Assembly: GCA_043766165.1 (NCBI GenBank)
Contig: JAYUIJ010000017.1
Location: 1 to 12,875 of the forward strand
DNA length: 12,875 nucleotides
Source of the DNA: CAIJZX01 sp043766165
GTDB taxonomy: Bacteria; Patescibacteriota; Patescibacteriia; SBBC01; CAIJZX01
Reading direction: 5' to 3'
The notes under the pieces were generated by a model. The model made no database searches, was not told the DNA's origin, and worked only from the letters and a program-made list of their open reading frames with translations. The stretch's first letter is position 1; each line of letters starts with the position of its first letter. This document shows positions 1-6,128 of the stretch, piece by piece. The translations under genes and the position numbers were made by a program.

Positions 1-1821
1 AGTAACAATCTTTCAGATGTTGCTAGTGCTACTACCACGAGAACGAATCTTGGGCTCGGATCATTGGCAACACAAGCCGCCAGCGGTCTAGCGGTAACCG
101 GCGGGACAATCAACGGTGTGACTATTGGCGCGACGACACCAGCCACCGGCGTGTTCACTACGGTCGACGGTTTAACGATCACGAATAATGGCGGAAACAC
201 ACTGAACATTGCGGCAGGTAAAACCGCAGTCATTAATAACTCCTTGACCTTAGCGGGCACGGATGGAACAACACTGACTCTGCCCAGCGCGAGCGACACG
301 ATTATCGGACGAGCGAGTACCGATACCCTAACCAATAAGACGTTAACTGCTCCGACCCTCAATAGCCCAATCATCAGCGGCGGGACCATCAACAACGTTA
401 GTATTGGCGGCGTCACGCCGAGCACCGGTGTGTTCTCGACCGTTAATGGGTTAACGATCACCAACAACGGCGGCAACACCTTAAACATCGCCGCCGGAAA
501 AACAGCGGCTATTACTAATTCACTTACCCTGGCTGGGACAGATGGCACAACATTAACATTGCCCTCCACTAGCGACACAGTCATCGGCCGAACAAGCATT
601 GATACACTCACCAACAAAACCCTGACTGCACCGGCGCTAAACGGCACCGTCACTACTAGTGGCTTAACTCTACCAGCCTTCACCGCCGCCGGCACGATTA
701 CCGGTTCCGGAAGCCCAGCTATCACTGGCTTCGGGGCAATCAATGGACTCACACTCAGCTCGTCGAGTCTGCAACCGGCGAGCGCTGGCGCACTGACTGT
801 CAGCTCAAATGGCGCTAATGCCTTAACCCTCGGCGTTGGTGGAGCAGCCGCAATCAACCTTGGTACTACCAACGCCACCAGCATTGTGGTCGGCAATATC
901 ACCTCAAATCCAACCGTCGCCTTTCAAGGCTCAGGCACGTTTGCCACCAGTACCGGCGCAAATACGCTCAACGGTGACGTCACCGTTGCCGCTAATAAGA
1001 ACTTAACCTTTACTTCCGGTACCGGTACGATCACGCAGAACTTCGCCGGAACTGCTGGCACGTCCGGAACATTGAACCTCAGTACGACCGCCTCATCCGG
1101 AACGAATGTCTTAAAAGGATTAGTCATCAATGCCAGCGGCACGGCGAACGGAAGCGGTAGTAACACGATAACGGATATTGACTTCGGCAATGTCACTACC
1201 CAAACCAATAATACCTTCACCGCTTTGAACCTGGGAACAGGCTGGAACAACTACTTGAGCAGTCCGAGCGTGAACATCTCCGGTGCAGGTGCTTTGTCAG
1301 GTTTAACCGGACTGGCTCTAGCCTCAGGGAATGTCGACTTTTCCCCTTCAGCCGGTACATTGGCGACTGGAACTGGGGCGGTGTCACTGAACGGTACGTC
1401 AACCGTCGCCTCGGGAAAAACGTTAGTAGTCACGACCGCGGATAAACTGACCGTCGGCGGCAACATCATTCCGCAAACCATCTTTGTCCCGGTTGACTTG
1501 GCAACATCGCTGATCGATCACTCGGTGTTTGTGGCTGACGCGAGTTACCAAATTGCCAGCACGCGCTGTATCTACGCTGTGGCGGCGCTGGCCTTAGGTA
1601 CATTGCAAGTGACGGTTGAAACCGGCACCGCGGCTCCCGGGACCGGCACCTCGCAGCTGACTGGGACATTGAATTTATCGAGCACCGTCAATACCGCCTT
1701 GGCCGGAACGCTGATTGGCTCACCAACGACGATTGCCGCTGGTGACCGCATTAGTCTGCACCTTGGCGGCACGCTGACCAACTTGCTGGGTTCGTGTACG
1801 ATTGGGTTGAAGCGGGTGTAG
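1..1821 (+). CDS. Fibre-like repeat protein, 5' end outside the window
   Basis: The frame is open from base 1 to the TAG at 1819-1821 (606 codons), so the start lies upstream; the TTG at 64 is only the first in-frame start-like codon. The first residues, NNLSDVASATTTRTNLGLGSLATQ, resemble the linker common in phage tail-fibre proteins. Codons 34-219 form two 93-residue repeats, each with GGTINxVxIG, TGVFxTVxGLTITNNGGNTLNIAAGK and DTLTNKTLTAP motifs. The middle is Gly/Thr/Ser/Asn-rich beta-repeat sequence including an INLGTTNATSIVVGN motif. The last ~115 residues form a different domain with two Cys and an AAGDRISLHLGGTLTNLLGS segment, similar in style to phage virion-associated C-terminal domains. 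It probably forms an extended beta-structured surface or virion fibre. No transmembrane segment or sorting signal is visible. Phage protein or cell-surface adhesin cannot be separated without the upstream part. Confidence 0.85.
   Translation, partial: SNNLSDVASATTTRTNLGLGSLATQAASGLAVTGGTINGVTIGATTPATGVFTTVDGLTITNNGGNTLNIAAGKTAVINNSLTLAGTDGTTLTLPSASDTIIGRASTDTLTNKTLTAPTLNSPIISGGTINNVSIGGVTPSTGVFSTVNGLTITNNGGNTLNIAAGKTAAITNSLTLAGTDGTTLTLPSTSDTVIGRTSIDTLTNKTLTAPALNGTVTTSGLTLPAFTAAGTITGSGSPAITGFGAINGLTLSSSSLQPASAGALTVSSNGANALTLGVGGAAAINLGTTNATSIVVGNITSNPTVAFQGSGTFATSTGANTLNGDVTVAANKNLTFTSGTGTITQNFAGTAGTSGTLNLSTTASSGTNVLKGLVINASGTANGSGSNTITDIDFGNVTTQTNNTFTALNLGTGWNNYLSSPSVNISGAGALSGLTGLALASGNVDFSPSAGTLATGTGAVSLNGTSTVASGKTLVVTTADKLTVGGNIIPQTIFVPVDLATSLIDHSVFVADASYQIASTRCIYAVAALALGTLQVTVETGTAAPGTGTSQLTGTLNLSSTVNTALAGTLIGSPTTIAAGDRISLHLGGTLTNLLGSCTIGLKRV
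100..657 (+). repeat. Two tandem 279-bp (93-codon) coding repeats
   Basis: Unit 1 covers 100-378 and unit 2 covers 379-657, in frame and without a gap. The protein copies are very similar, including identical TNNGGNTLNIAAGKTA and LTNKTLTAP blocks. The DNA copies differ at many third codon positions, so the duplication is old and the protein sequence has been held. A weaker continuation follows unit 2. Confidence 0.85.
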
Positions 1822-1850
1822 AACGTAAACGTTAGCCCTGCTTGTTTGTG

Positions 1851-1880
1851 AAAACATAGTGTATCGACACTATGTTTTTG
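1851..1880. terminator. Bidirectional hairpin terminator between convergent genes
   Basis: A perfect 12-bp stem (AAAACATAGTGT at 1851-1862 with ACACTATGTTTT at 1867-1878) encloses the loop ATCG and gives U-runs in both directions. It sits between the fibre gene and gpmA, and its right arm overlaps the gpmA stop codon at 1870-1872, so one hairpin can end both transcripts. Confidence 0.8.
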
Positions 1881-2502
1881 CTTTATCCTTATTCGCCGAC
1901 CGCACTTCTTTACTGACCATGACACCCGTTTCATCAAGCTGATAACAATGCACCTCGCCTGTCCCAATTTCCAAGCCACCGATATCTTCATCAGAAATAT
2001 TTTCCACGTGTTTCGCTAAAGCGCGCAAAGAATTACCATGTGCGACGATCAGGACATTGTGACCGTTTTGTAAATCACGTTTTATATCCGCCTCAAAGTA
2101 TTTTGTCGCCCTGGCGTAAACATCTTTTAATGTTTCTCCTTCCGGCACCGCTACGTCCCACCCGCGACGCAATTGCATAAATTTTTCTTCACCAATCTGA
2201 TCCTTAATTTCCCATTTGTTCTTACCAGTGTAGATACCGTAGTGCCGTTCTTTCAAGGCTTCGTGAGCGGTATGGTGAAGATCTTCAAGCTTCAATGTTT
2301 CCTTCACCTCATCCATCGTCTCCTGCGCTCGTTTCATATCCGAAACATAAATCTTATCAATCCGAATATCTCGAATCGCTTCGGCTGCTTGACGAGCTTC
2401 TTCACGGCCAGTTTCGTTTAAACTAATATCCGTGTGGCCAGTCCAGAGGCCAAGTTCGTTCCACTGCGATTTACCGTGACGGAGGAAGAGGAGGTAGGGC
2501 AT
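1870..2502 (-). CDS. gpmA: 2,3-bisphosphoglycerate-dependent phosphoglycerate mutase
   Basis: This cytoplasmic glycolytic enzyme interconverts 3- and 2-phosphoglycerate through a phosphohistidine. The protein has 210 residues. The RHGKSQWN motif places Arg8 and the phosphorylated His9 at the N-terminus, followed by TGHTDISLNETG (21-32). KERHYG (84-89) carries the proton-donor Glu85, and an RRGW substrate-binding segment lies at 112-115. AHGNSLRAL (154-162) holds the second active-site His155, and TGEV lies at 181-184. It is shorter than the roughly 250-residue E. coli GpmA, lacking most of the loop between the RR pair and the second His region, as short bacterial forms do. The start is the ATG at 2502, immediately before the conserved PYLLFLRHG. 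No Shine-Dalgarno site precedes it. It lies downstream of tRNA-Ser(GCU) on the same strand, so co-transcription is possible. Confidence 0.95.
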   Translation of the reverse strand: MPYLLFLRHGKSQWNELGLWTGHTDISLNETGREEARQAAEAIRDIRIDKIYVSDMKRAQETMDEVKETLKLEDLHHTAHEALKERHYGIYTGKNKWEIKDQIGEEKFMQLRRGWDVAVPEGETLKDVYARATKYFEADIKRDLQNGHNVLIVAHGNSLRALAKHVENISDEDIGGLEIGTGEVHCYQLDETGVMVSKEVRSANKDKAKT

Positions 2503-2547
2503 GGTGTTTATTCGACAAATTTAGAACGTTAAAAAATTTTCTTGGTA

Positions 2548-2558
2548 AGGTTGCTAAC
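2548..2558 (+). repeat. Inverted 11-nt copy of the tRNA-Ser(GCU) anticodon arm
   Basis: AGGTTGCTAAC on the plus strand equals the 5' anticodon stem plus anticodon of the adjacent minus-strand tRNA. It abuts the outer end of that tRNA's flanking inverted repeat. It may be the scar of an earlier tRNA copy of opposite orientation, or chance. Confidence 0.3.
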
Positions 2559-2676
2559 ATTCATTCCAGAGCGGAGGAGGAGAGATTCGAACTCTCGATA
2601 CGGGTTTAACCCCGTATAACAGGTTAGCAACCTGCCGCCTTCAGCCACTCGGCCACCCCTCCGCTCTGGAATGAAT
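2559..2676. repeat. 14-bp perfect inverted repeat enclosing tRNA-Ser(GCU)
   Basis: ATTCATTCCAGAGC at 2559-2572 is the exact reverse complement of GCTCTGGAATGAAT at 2663-2676, so the acceptor stem of the precursor would be extended by about 13-14 pairs. The right arm recurs at 3163-3176 beside the second tRNA copy. The innermost bases AGAGC/GCTCT are the same as those around the inner tRNA-Ser at 7490-7576. Confidence 0.85.
2572..2662 (-). tRNA. tRNA-Ser(GCU), intact
   Basis: The class II tRNA folds completely. The acceptor is GGAGGGG/CTCCTCC with one G-U pair and discriminator G, and no CCA is encoded. TG occupies positions 8-9, and the D arm reads GCCGAGTGGCTGAAGGC. The anticodon stem is GCAGG/CCTGT with loop TTGCTAA (anticodon GCT). 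It has a long variable arm and a GAGAG-TTCGAAT-CTCTC T arm. It reads AGC/AGU serine codons. It lies between the GIY-YIG gene and gpmA, all on the minus strand, and is enclosed by a perfect inverted repeat. Confidence 0.95.
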
Positions 2677-2681
2677 CTTGT

Positions 2682-2942
2682 TTACTCGGGTAATTGATCG
2701 TTAATTGCGTCTCGGTATTGTTGGTGTAAGAGTCTGCGTCCTTCAGTGGTTTTTAAAAACTTTTCTCGACGACGCGCATCCTGTTCATTGGAATATACTT
2801 CGTAACCGATCAGCCTCATTGGGCGATATGCCTTAGTTGAGGAAACTTTGCCTTGATGGTGTTCTAGTAACCGACGTTCAATGGTATCCGTAAGACCTTT
2901 ATATAGATCGCCATTTGAAAGCTTTAAAATATAGACTACCAT
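2682..2942 (-). CDS. Single-domain GIY-YIG nuclease
   Basis: This 86-residue protein is one GIY-YIG nuclease domain of the short UvrC-N-like type. VVYILKL (2-8) stands for the GIY strand and LYKG (13-16) for YIG. The ERRLLEHHQG helix (22-31) supplies the usual Arg and His region, and EQDARRREKFLK (53-64) supplies the metal-binding Glu60. There is no DNA-binding extension. The frame stays open up to 3050, but those 36 extra codons are a translation of tRNA sequence, so the ATG at 2942 directly before the domain is the better start; no clear ribosome site precedes it. The gene lies exactly between an intact tRNA-Ser(GCU) gene and a broken copy of it. In other settings this family includes homing and repair nucleases. 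A role in moving or duplicating the tRNA is inference. Confidence 0.85.
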   Translation of the reverse strand: MVVYILKLSNGDLYKGLTDTIERRLLEHHQGKVSSTKAYRPMRLIGYEVYSNEQDARRREKFLKTTEGRRLLHQQYRDAINDQLPE

Positions 2943-2966
2943 GGACAAGTATTGATGATGAGATTC

Positions 2967-3007
2967 GCCAGGGGATAAACCCCTGGCACCCAGTCTGGTG
3001 ACCAGGT
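2967..3007. mobile_element. 41-nt hairpin insert in the T loop of the broken tRNA
   Basis: It lies between TTC and GAAT of the T loop (minus strand). It contains a perfect 8-bp stem, GCCAGGGG/CCCCTGGC, with loop ATAAA (2967-2987), then CTGGT-G-ACCAG (2995-3005). Its termini differ from the TC...GA ends of the other inserts, so it may be a different type. No coding capacity. Confidence 0.55.
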
Positions 3008-3046
3008 GAACTCTCGATACGGGTTTAACCCCGTATAACAGGTTAG

Positions 3047-3100
3047 TCACCGCCGATGGCGGGATCCCGCCCCAGTTGTTTTCCTTGAGTAGTGGCGGGA
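3047..3100 (+). mobile_element. 54-nt double-hairpin element in an anticodon loop (empty form)
   Basis: Read on the plus strand it is TCA, hairpin I CCGCC-GAT-GGCGG (3050-3062), GA, then hairpin II (3065-3100) with stem TCCCGCC/GGCGGGA and a 22-nt loop. It splits the anticodon loop of the tRNA-Ser(GCU) copy after TTG, antisense to the tRNA. The same plan, with a compensated hairpin II stem of equal dimensions, recurs at 7442-7590 with a tRNA gene inside hairpin I. There is no coding capacity and no target duplication is visible. Confidence 0.65.
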
Positions 3101-3114
3101 CAACCTGCCGCCTT

Positions 3115-3141
3115 TCCGACAGATCAGGTCGGATGACCTGA
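3115..3141. mobile_element. 27-nt hairpin insert in the D loop of the broken tRNA
   Basis: On the tRNA strand it starts with TC after TG and ends with GGA before AAGGC, the same junction pattern as the anticodon-loop inserts. It can fold as TCAGGTC/GACCTGA (7 bp, 4-nt loop) or alternatively as TCCGAC/GTCGGA; the two folds exclude each other. Confidence 0.55.
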
Positions 3142-3198
3142 CAGCCACTCGGCCACCCCTCCGCTCTGGAATGAATATGTTGTTAATCCTCGCAAAAT

Positions 3199-3228
3199 GG
3201 CGGGACACATGGGTTAGGTACCACCGCC
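3199..3228. repeat. Possible relic of the tRNA-loop element
   Basis: GGCGGGA (3199-3205) and CCACCGCC (3221-3228) match the terminal sequences of the element at 3047-3100, and GGGTTAG between them resembles the tRNA side of its junction. The match is short and degraded. Confidence 0.25.
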
Positions 3229-3316
3229 TGAGGGGTATTGTAAGGCTTTTTCAGCTATTTTTCCAGAGGGCGATTTGAGGCACGTGGGTCGGGGTCGGAA
3301 ATTCAAAATGAGACAA

Positions 3317-3356
3317 ATGAGACACAGGAATGGGATATCAGCGTGTCTCATTTTTT
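3317..3356 (+). terminator. Hairpin terminator
   Basis: ATGAGACAC (3317-3325) pairs perfectly with GTGTCTCAT (3343-3351) and is followed by six T residues. Read on the minus strand it overlaps the end of the remnant reading frame whose stop is at 3338-3340. Confidence 0.6.
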
Positions 3357-3634
3357 AAGGACTTCTTGGCTAATTCTAGCAATTCATCCTCTCCCTCTAC
3401 CCCACGGAGCCGACCCGTCAGGAATCCGAGCCGATACGAGATACCATCGCTCATGAGTCGCCAATTGGTCTGCACCACCGCGTGATCAATGAGCTTTTTG
3501 AGGGCTTGGATACTATCGTACTGTGATCGACCAACGTGGGTGTCCTGAGTAGCAAATTCTACGGTTACACCTAAGATAATACGAAAAAGATTCTGAATGA
3601 CGAGGAAGTGAACATCAGAATTTACGCCAAATAT
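3338..3634 (-). pseudogene. Minus-strand reading frame without a start codon, likely gene remnant
   Basis: The frame is open for 98 codons to a TGA at 3338-3340 but has no ATG, GTG or TTG in its first half; an upstream TAA closes it at 3635-3637. The C-terminal two thirds look protein-like and helical, with segments such as SQYDSIQALKKLIDHAVVQ and EDELLELAKKSLKNETR. The first part overlaps, on the opposite strand, the better-supported recombinase fragment, so only about 3338-3570 is likely to descend from a gene. I do not recognise the family. It is either a 5'-truncated gene or one with an unusual start. Confidence 0.35.
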
Positions 3635-3736
3635 TTACTTAAAGAAGGCAGTGTTACTGAGAAGCGAGAACTGCTGGCAAACCTACGGAGCAGGCTAATA
3701 TACAAGGATAAGAAGCTTGCGCTGGTCCAAGAGTAA
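3575..3736 (+). pseudogene. C-terminal fragment of a putative serine recombinase
   Basis: The frame from 3575 (after an in-frame TAA at 3572-3574) to the TAA at 3734-3736 encodes 53 residues with no start codon. The segments IYAKYLLKEGSVTEKRELL and SRLIYKDKKLALVQE resemble the extreme C-terminal helix and strand of large serine recombinases (compare EKRELL...sxLxxkDKKL). Catalytic, resolvase and zinc-ribbon regions are absent, so this is debris of a site-specific recombinase that probably once mobilised this region. The family call rests on memory of C-terminal motifs. Confidence 0.45.
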
Positions 3737-3785
3737 CCCGTGTAAATCGGCTTTAACCGACGTGCATGCTAATCGCACCCTCCTC

Positions 3786-3814
3786 TAGATAAAACATGAG
3801 AAAAGACATATACT
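3786..3814 (+). promoter_or_regulatory. Putative sigma-70 promoter for the glycosyltransferase
   Basis: TAGATA (3786-3791), a 17-bp spacer and TATACT (3809-3814). It would start transcription near 3821, giving a leader of about 40 nt that contains the GAGGTG ribosome site at 3851-3856. Confidence 0.5.
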
Positions 3815-3860
3815 CATTACTCGAATCACCCGACTGATTTTCAACTTTTAGAGGTGCTAT

Positions 3861-5432
3861 ATGCCGCGAGAGAGCAGAAACAATATTATCATTTTCGCCG
3901 CAATACTCATTGTGGCAGTTTTATTACGTGGACTTTTACTCGGGCAAATTCCGCCGGGCATTCATCCCGATGCCGCGGCAAATGCTCTTGATGCATGGCG
4001 CGCCTATACAACACATCATCACCAAGTCTTTTACACTGCGAACTTTGGCCGTGAAGGACTGTTGATTAATATTATCTCGTATTCCTTTCAGATATTCGGA
4101 CCAACACTCATTGCATACAAGTTACCATCTGTATTGGTTGGGATTTTTTCCGTGGTTGGAATGTACTTCTTAGGAAAGAATATTCATCGTCAACGTCGTC
4201 TTGGTTTGATCTCGGCATTTCTGCTCGCTATTTCATTCTGGATGATCGTCTTTGAACGTACCGGACTTCGAGCGACCGTTTCTGTAGCCTGTGTTATTTG
4301 GACATCAACGTTTTTCCTCTTAGCACTTCGTCAAGAAAAATGGCATTGGTATACATTAACAGGCATCTTTCTAGGGCTGGGACTGAACACATACATTTCT
4401 TTTAGGCTGATGCCCGTAGTTCTTCTTCTAGGCTTTTTGTATCATGCTTGGTTACAGCGGAAAGTGACGGGTCTACCAATGAGTGCTACTTGGAAAAAAC
4501 ACCGTTACATATTTTTAACGGTCGTCGTTTCTCTTGCCATCTCACTTCCCTTGGGTCTCTACTTTTTTCACCACCCATCATACATTTTGGGCAGAGCAGA
4601 TGAGGTGTCTGTATTTACTCAACCGCATTCACTTCTCCGGCTGGCTGAGAGTACTATTGCAAATCTATCTATCTTTTCATTCTTTGGAGACCCGAACTGG
4701 CGACACAATATTTCGACCCAGCCCTTGCTCGATGTCTGGCAATCAATTCTATTTTACATCGGTATTATTTTGACTTGGAAGCAGGCACGTCGTGTAAAAA
4801 AACAAAACGATCCAGATAGTATCATAGATACATCTGCAGGTGTCTATATATTGATCTTATTGGGGCTGATGATTATTCCTGCAGCCACGACCTACTCCCC
4901 GGGAGGAGTTCCCCATTCATTACGTATTATTGATACGGCTCCCGCCGTCTATGTCCTAGTTGCAATTGGGGGATCCATCATACTCGGATGGCTCTTGAGA
5001 ACATTTGAGGGGCAACAAAAAAGAATTTACCTTGCAATGGGTCTGGTGGCAGTCGTGATGACTTGTAATACCAGTGTTCAGTATTTTTCTCCGCGTTGGG
5101 GTCTCAATCATCAAGTAGCACATGAGTATAGTCAGGACTATACGAGGGTTTCTGCATATATCAATCAACAGGCACGTTCTGGAAAACTAATCTACCTCGT
5201 TAATACGAGTAGCGAAACCGAGTTCTTTACAATAAATACACCCAACCTTCTTCGGTCAGCCGTATCAAAAGCTTCTGATATTTTAGCATTTCAACCATCA
5301 ATAATTATTATCACCACAGGAACGGCCGCTGATCAAGATCTTACCGCTGACCTTCATAAACAGGGTTGGACTGATGTTCGACTAGACCTCGGTGAGGGCG
5401 GACATTCAATTATTGCCCTACAACACGGATAG
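3861..5432 (+). CDS. GT39/ArnT-like polytopic membrane glycosyltransferase
   Basis: This 523-residue multi-spanning protein has the layout of GT-C transferases, which move sugars from polyprenyl-phosphate donors at the outer face of the membrane. TM1 lies at about 9-28. It is followed by QIPPGIHPDAAANALDAW (29-46), in which Asp37 matches the catalytic first-loop Asp of GT39/ArnT proteins, and by NFGREGLL (61-68). Further hydrophobic segments lie near 68-106, 115-155, 165-195, 216-236, 292-306, 327-340, 361-380 and 388-402. FGDPNWRHN (275-283) and SPGGVPHSLRIID (346-358) are loop motifs often seen in this group. A C-terminal ~110-residue domain (about 412-523) is probably extracytoplasmic. The ATG at 3861 follows GAGGTG with a 4-nt gap. 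Substrate and acceptor cannot be told; glycan assembly or protein glycosylation are the likely uses. It stands alone on its strand. Confidence 0.85.
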   Translation: MPRESRNNIIIFAAILIVAVLLRGLLLGQIPPGIHPDAAANALDAWRAYTTHHHQVFYTANFGREGLLINIISYSFQIFGPTLIAYKLPSVLVGIFSVVGMYFLGKNIHRQRRLGLISAFLLAISFWMIVFERTGLRATVSVACVIWTSTFFLLALRQEKWHWYTLTGIFLGLGLNTYISFRLMPVVLLLGFLYHAWLQRKVTGLPMSATWKKHRYIFLTVVVSLAISLPLGLYFFHHPSYILGRADEVSVFTQPHSLLRLAESTIANLSIFSFFGDPNWRHNISTQPLLDVWQSILFYIGIILTWKQARRVKKQNDPDSIIDTSAGVYILILLGLMIIPAATTYSPGGVPHSLRIIDTAPAVYVLVAIGGSIILGWLLRTFEGQQKRIYLAMGLVAVVMTCNTSVQYFSPRWGLNHQVAHEYSQDYTRVSAYINQQARSGKLIYLVNTSSETEFFTINTPNLLRSAVSKASDILAFQPSIIIITTGTAADQDLTADLHKQGWTDVRLDLGEGGHSIIALQHG

Positions 5433-5501
5433 GTTGTAAGAATAGTAATTAATAATTTGTTAATAATAAGCAGGTAATGTTAAGTTCTGTGAGGGTGACC
5501 C

Positions 5502-5530
5502 TTGCAATATTTTTCTGCTTCGTATATACT
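5502..5530 (+). promoter_or_regulatory. Putative sigma-70 promoter upstream of the secreted-protein gene
   Basis: TTGCAA (5502-5507), a 17-bp spacer and TATACT (5525-5530). Starting near 5537, it would give a leader of about 140 nt before the GTG at 5677, unusually long for this window. Confidence 0.45.
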
Positions 5531-5547
5531 CTCAATTCGTGTTATTG

Positions 5548-5599
5548 ATTGGCATACATCTTGCCAATAGATGTTCTTTTGAGTCCAGAGAAAGGAGGT
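5548..5599 (+). promoter_or_regulatory. Leader with mutually exclusive hairpins and an orphan Shine-Dalgarno
   Basis: ATTGGCA (5548-5554) pairs with TGCCAAT (5562-5568). Alternatively ACATCT (5556-5561), which lies in that loop, pairs with AGATGT (5569-5574). Both stems are perfect and they cannot form together. AAAGGAGGT at 5591-5599 is an ideal ribosome site but no usable reading frame follows it. This resembles an attenuator-like leader or the scar of a lost small gene. Confidence 0.35.
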
Positions 5600-5676
5600 A
5601 GGGCAAAAATCTGTTTTGGTCCTGTAGCACCAAGCCCCTATTAAGTAGTAGTTCCCCCTCAAGAAGGTGGTAAACT

Positions 5677-6051
5677 GTGAAAATCTTCAGAAATGCGGCC
5701 GCGCTTCTGCTCCTCACCCTCGCTGTCACCTCGTTCGCCCGGCCCGCTCAGGCCGACACTGCACAGATGACGCTCCATGGACCGACGTCGTTCTCCTACA
5801 CGGTCCAGTTCATCCAGAACGGCGTCGTCCGCTGGCAGAACACGAGCGTCACGCTTCCGCTGGGACAGCGGCTGATCTCCACCTCCGGTCTCCCCGCAGG
5901 CTCTGGCTACATCGCCAAGGCCTGGGTGAACGGCATCGGCACCCAGTCTAACACGTGGCCGGCGAAGACTCTCAGCGGCACGACGCACATGGGTTGCCTG
6001 TCCTTCGACATCACCGGCACCCCGGACCCGTGGATGGGAAGCTGCCCCTAG
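5677..6051 (+). CDS. Small secreted protein, GC-rich and probably acquired
   Basis: A GTG start at 5677 follows AAGGTGG (5663-5669) at good spacing. The 124-residue product begins with a clear Sec signal peptide: basic start MKIFR, hydrophobic core 6-20, and cleavage expected after ARPAQA (residue 26). The mature ~98 residues (DTAQMTLHGPTSFSYTV onward) look like a small beta-rich domain with Cys107 and Cys123, which could form a disulfide. I do not recognise the family. Almost every third codon position is G or C, in sharp contrast to the AT-richer genes on both sides, and the change is abrupt at both ends. Leader style and codon choice resemble high-GC actinobacteria, suggesting lateral transfer; assembly chimerism is the alternative. 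A strong terminator follows. Confidence 0.75.
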   Translation: MKIFRNAAALLLLTLAVTSFARPAQADTAQMTLHGPTSFSYTVQFIQNGVVRWQNTSVTLPLGQRLISTSGLPAGSGYIAKAWVNGIGTQSNTWPAKTLSGTTHMGCLSFDITGTPDPWMGSCP

Positions 6052-6074
6052 GCCAAGCCTAGGTTTCGTACACT

Positions 6075-6113
6075 GCCCTGACAATCGATTTGATTGTTAG
6101 GGCATTTTTTCTT
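6075..6113 (+). terminator. Rho-independent terminator after the secreted-protein gene
   Basis: GCCCTGACAATC (6075-6086) pairs with GATTGTTAGGGC (6092-6103) with one G-U pair and a short loop, followed by a run of six T (6105-6110). Confidence 0.85.
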
Positions 6114-6128
6114 ACGCCGATTCAATGA

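Larger units (their letters stand above)
2960..3162 (-). pseudogene. Second tRNA-Ser(GCU) copy with insertions in three loops
   Basis: The minus strand carries the same tRNA as 2572-2662, identical over the shared pieces 3008-3046, 3101-3114 and 3142-3162, and the match continues into the flank to 3176. It is interrupted three times: 27 nt in the D loop (3115-3141), 54 nt in the anticodon loop between G34 and C35 (3047-3100) and 41 nt in the T loop (2967-3007). Beyond the T loop only GAATCTC of the T arm is still recognisable, and the 3' acceptor strand is degraded. It cannot make a normal tRNA. The lack of point changes in the shared parts means the duplication, and probably the insertions, are recent. 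Confidence 0.8.

Noticed and set aside
924..1669. Several minus-strand reading frames inside the fibre gene
   Set aside because: They are antisense of a repetitive, GC-rich coding region, show no domain and have no ribosome sites.
2943..3050. N-terminal extension of the GIY-YIG gene to an ATG at 3050
   Set aside because: The 36 codons are a translation of tRNA-Ser and insert sequence, and the domain begins exactly at the ATG at 2942.
5586..5600. 16S rRNA 3' tail on the minus strand (CTACCTCCTTTCT)
   Set aside because: It matches the anti-Shine-Dalgarno tail by complement to a ribosome site, but the helix-45 region and the rest of 16S rRNA are absent upstream.
5659..6084. 141-residue minus-strand reading frame over the secreted-protein gene
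   Set aside because: It is an Arg/Gly-rich antisense shadow typical of GC-rich DNA. The plus-strand gene has a signal peptide, a ribosome site and a terminator.
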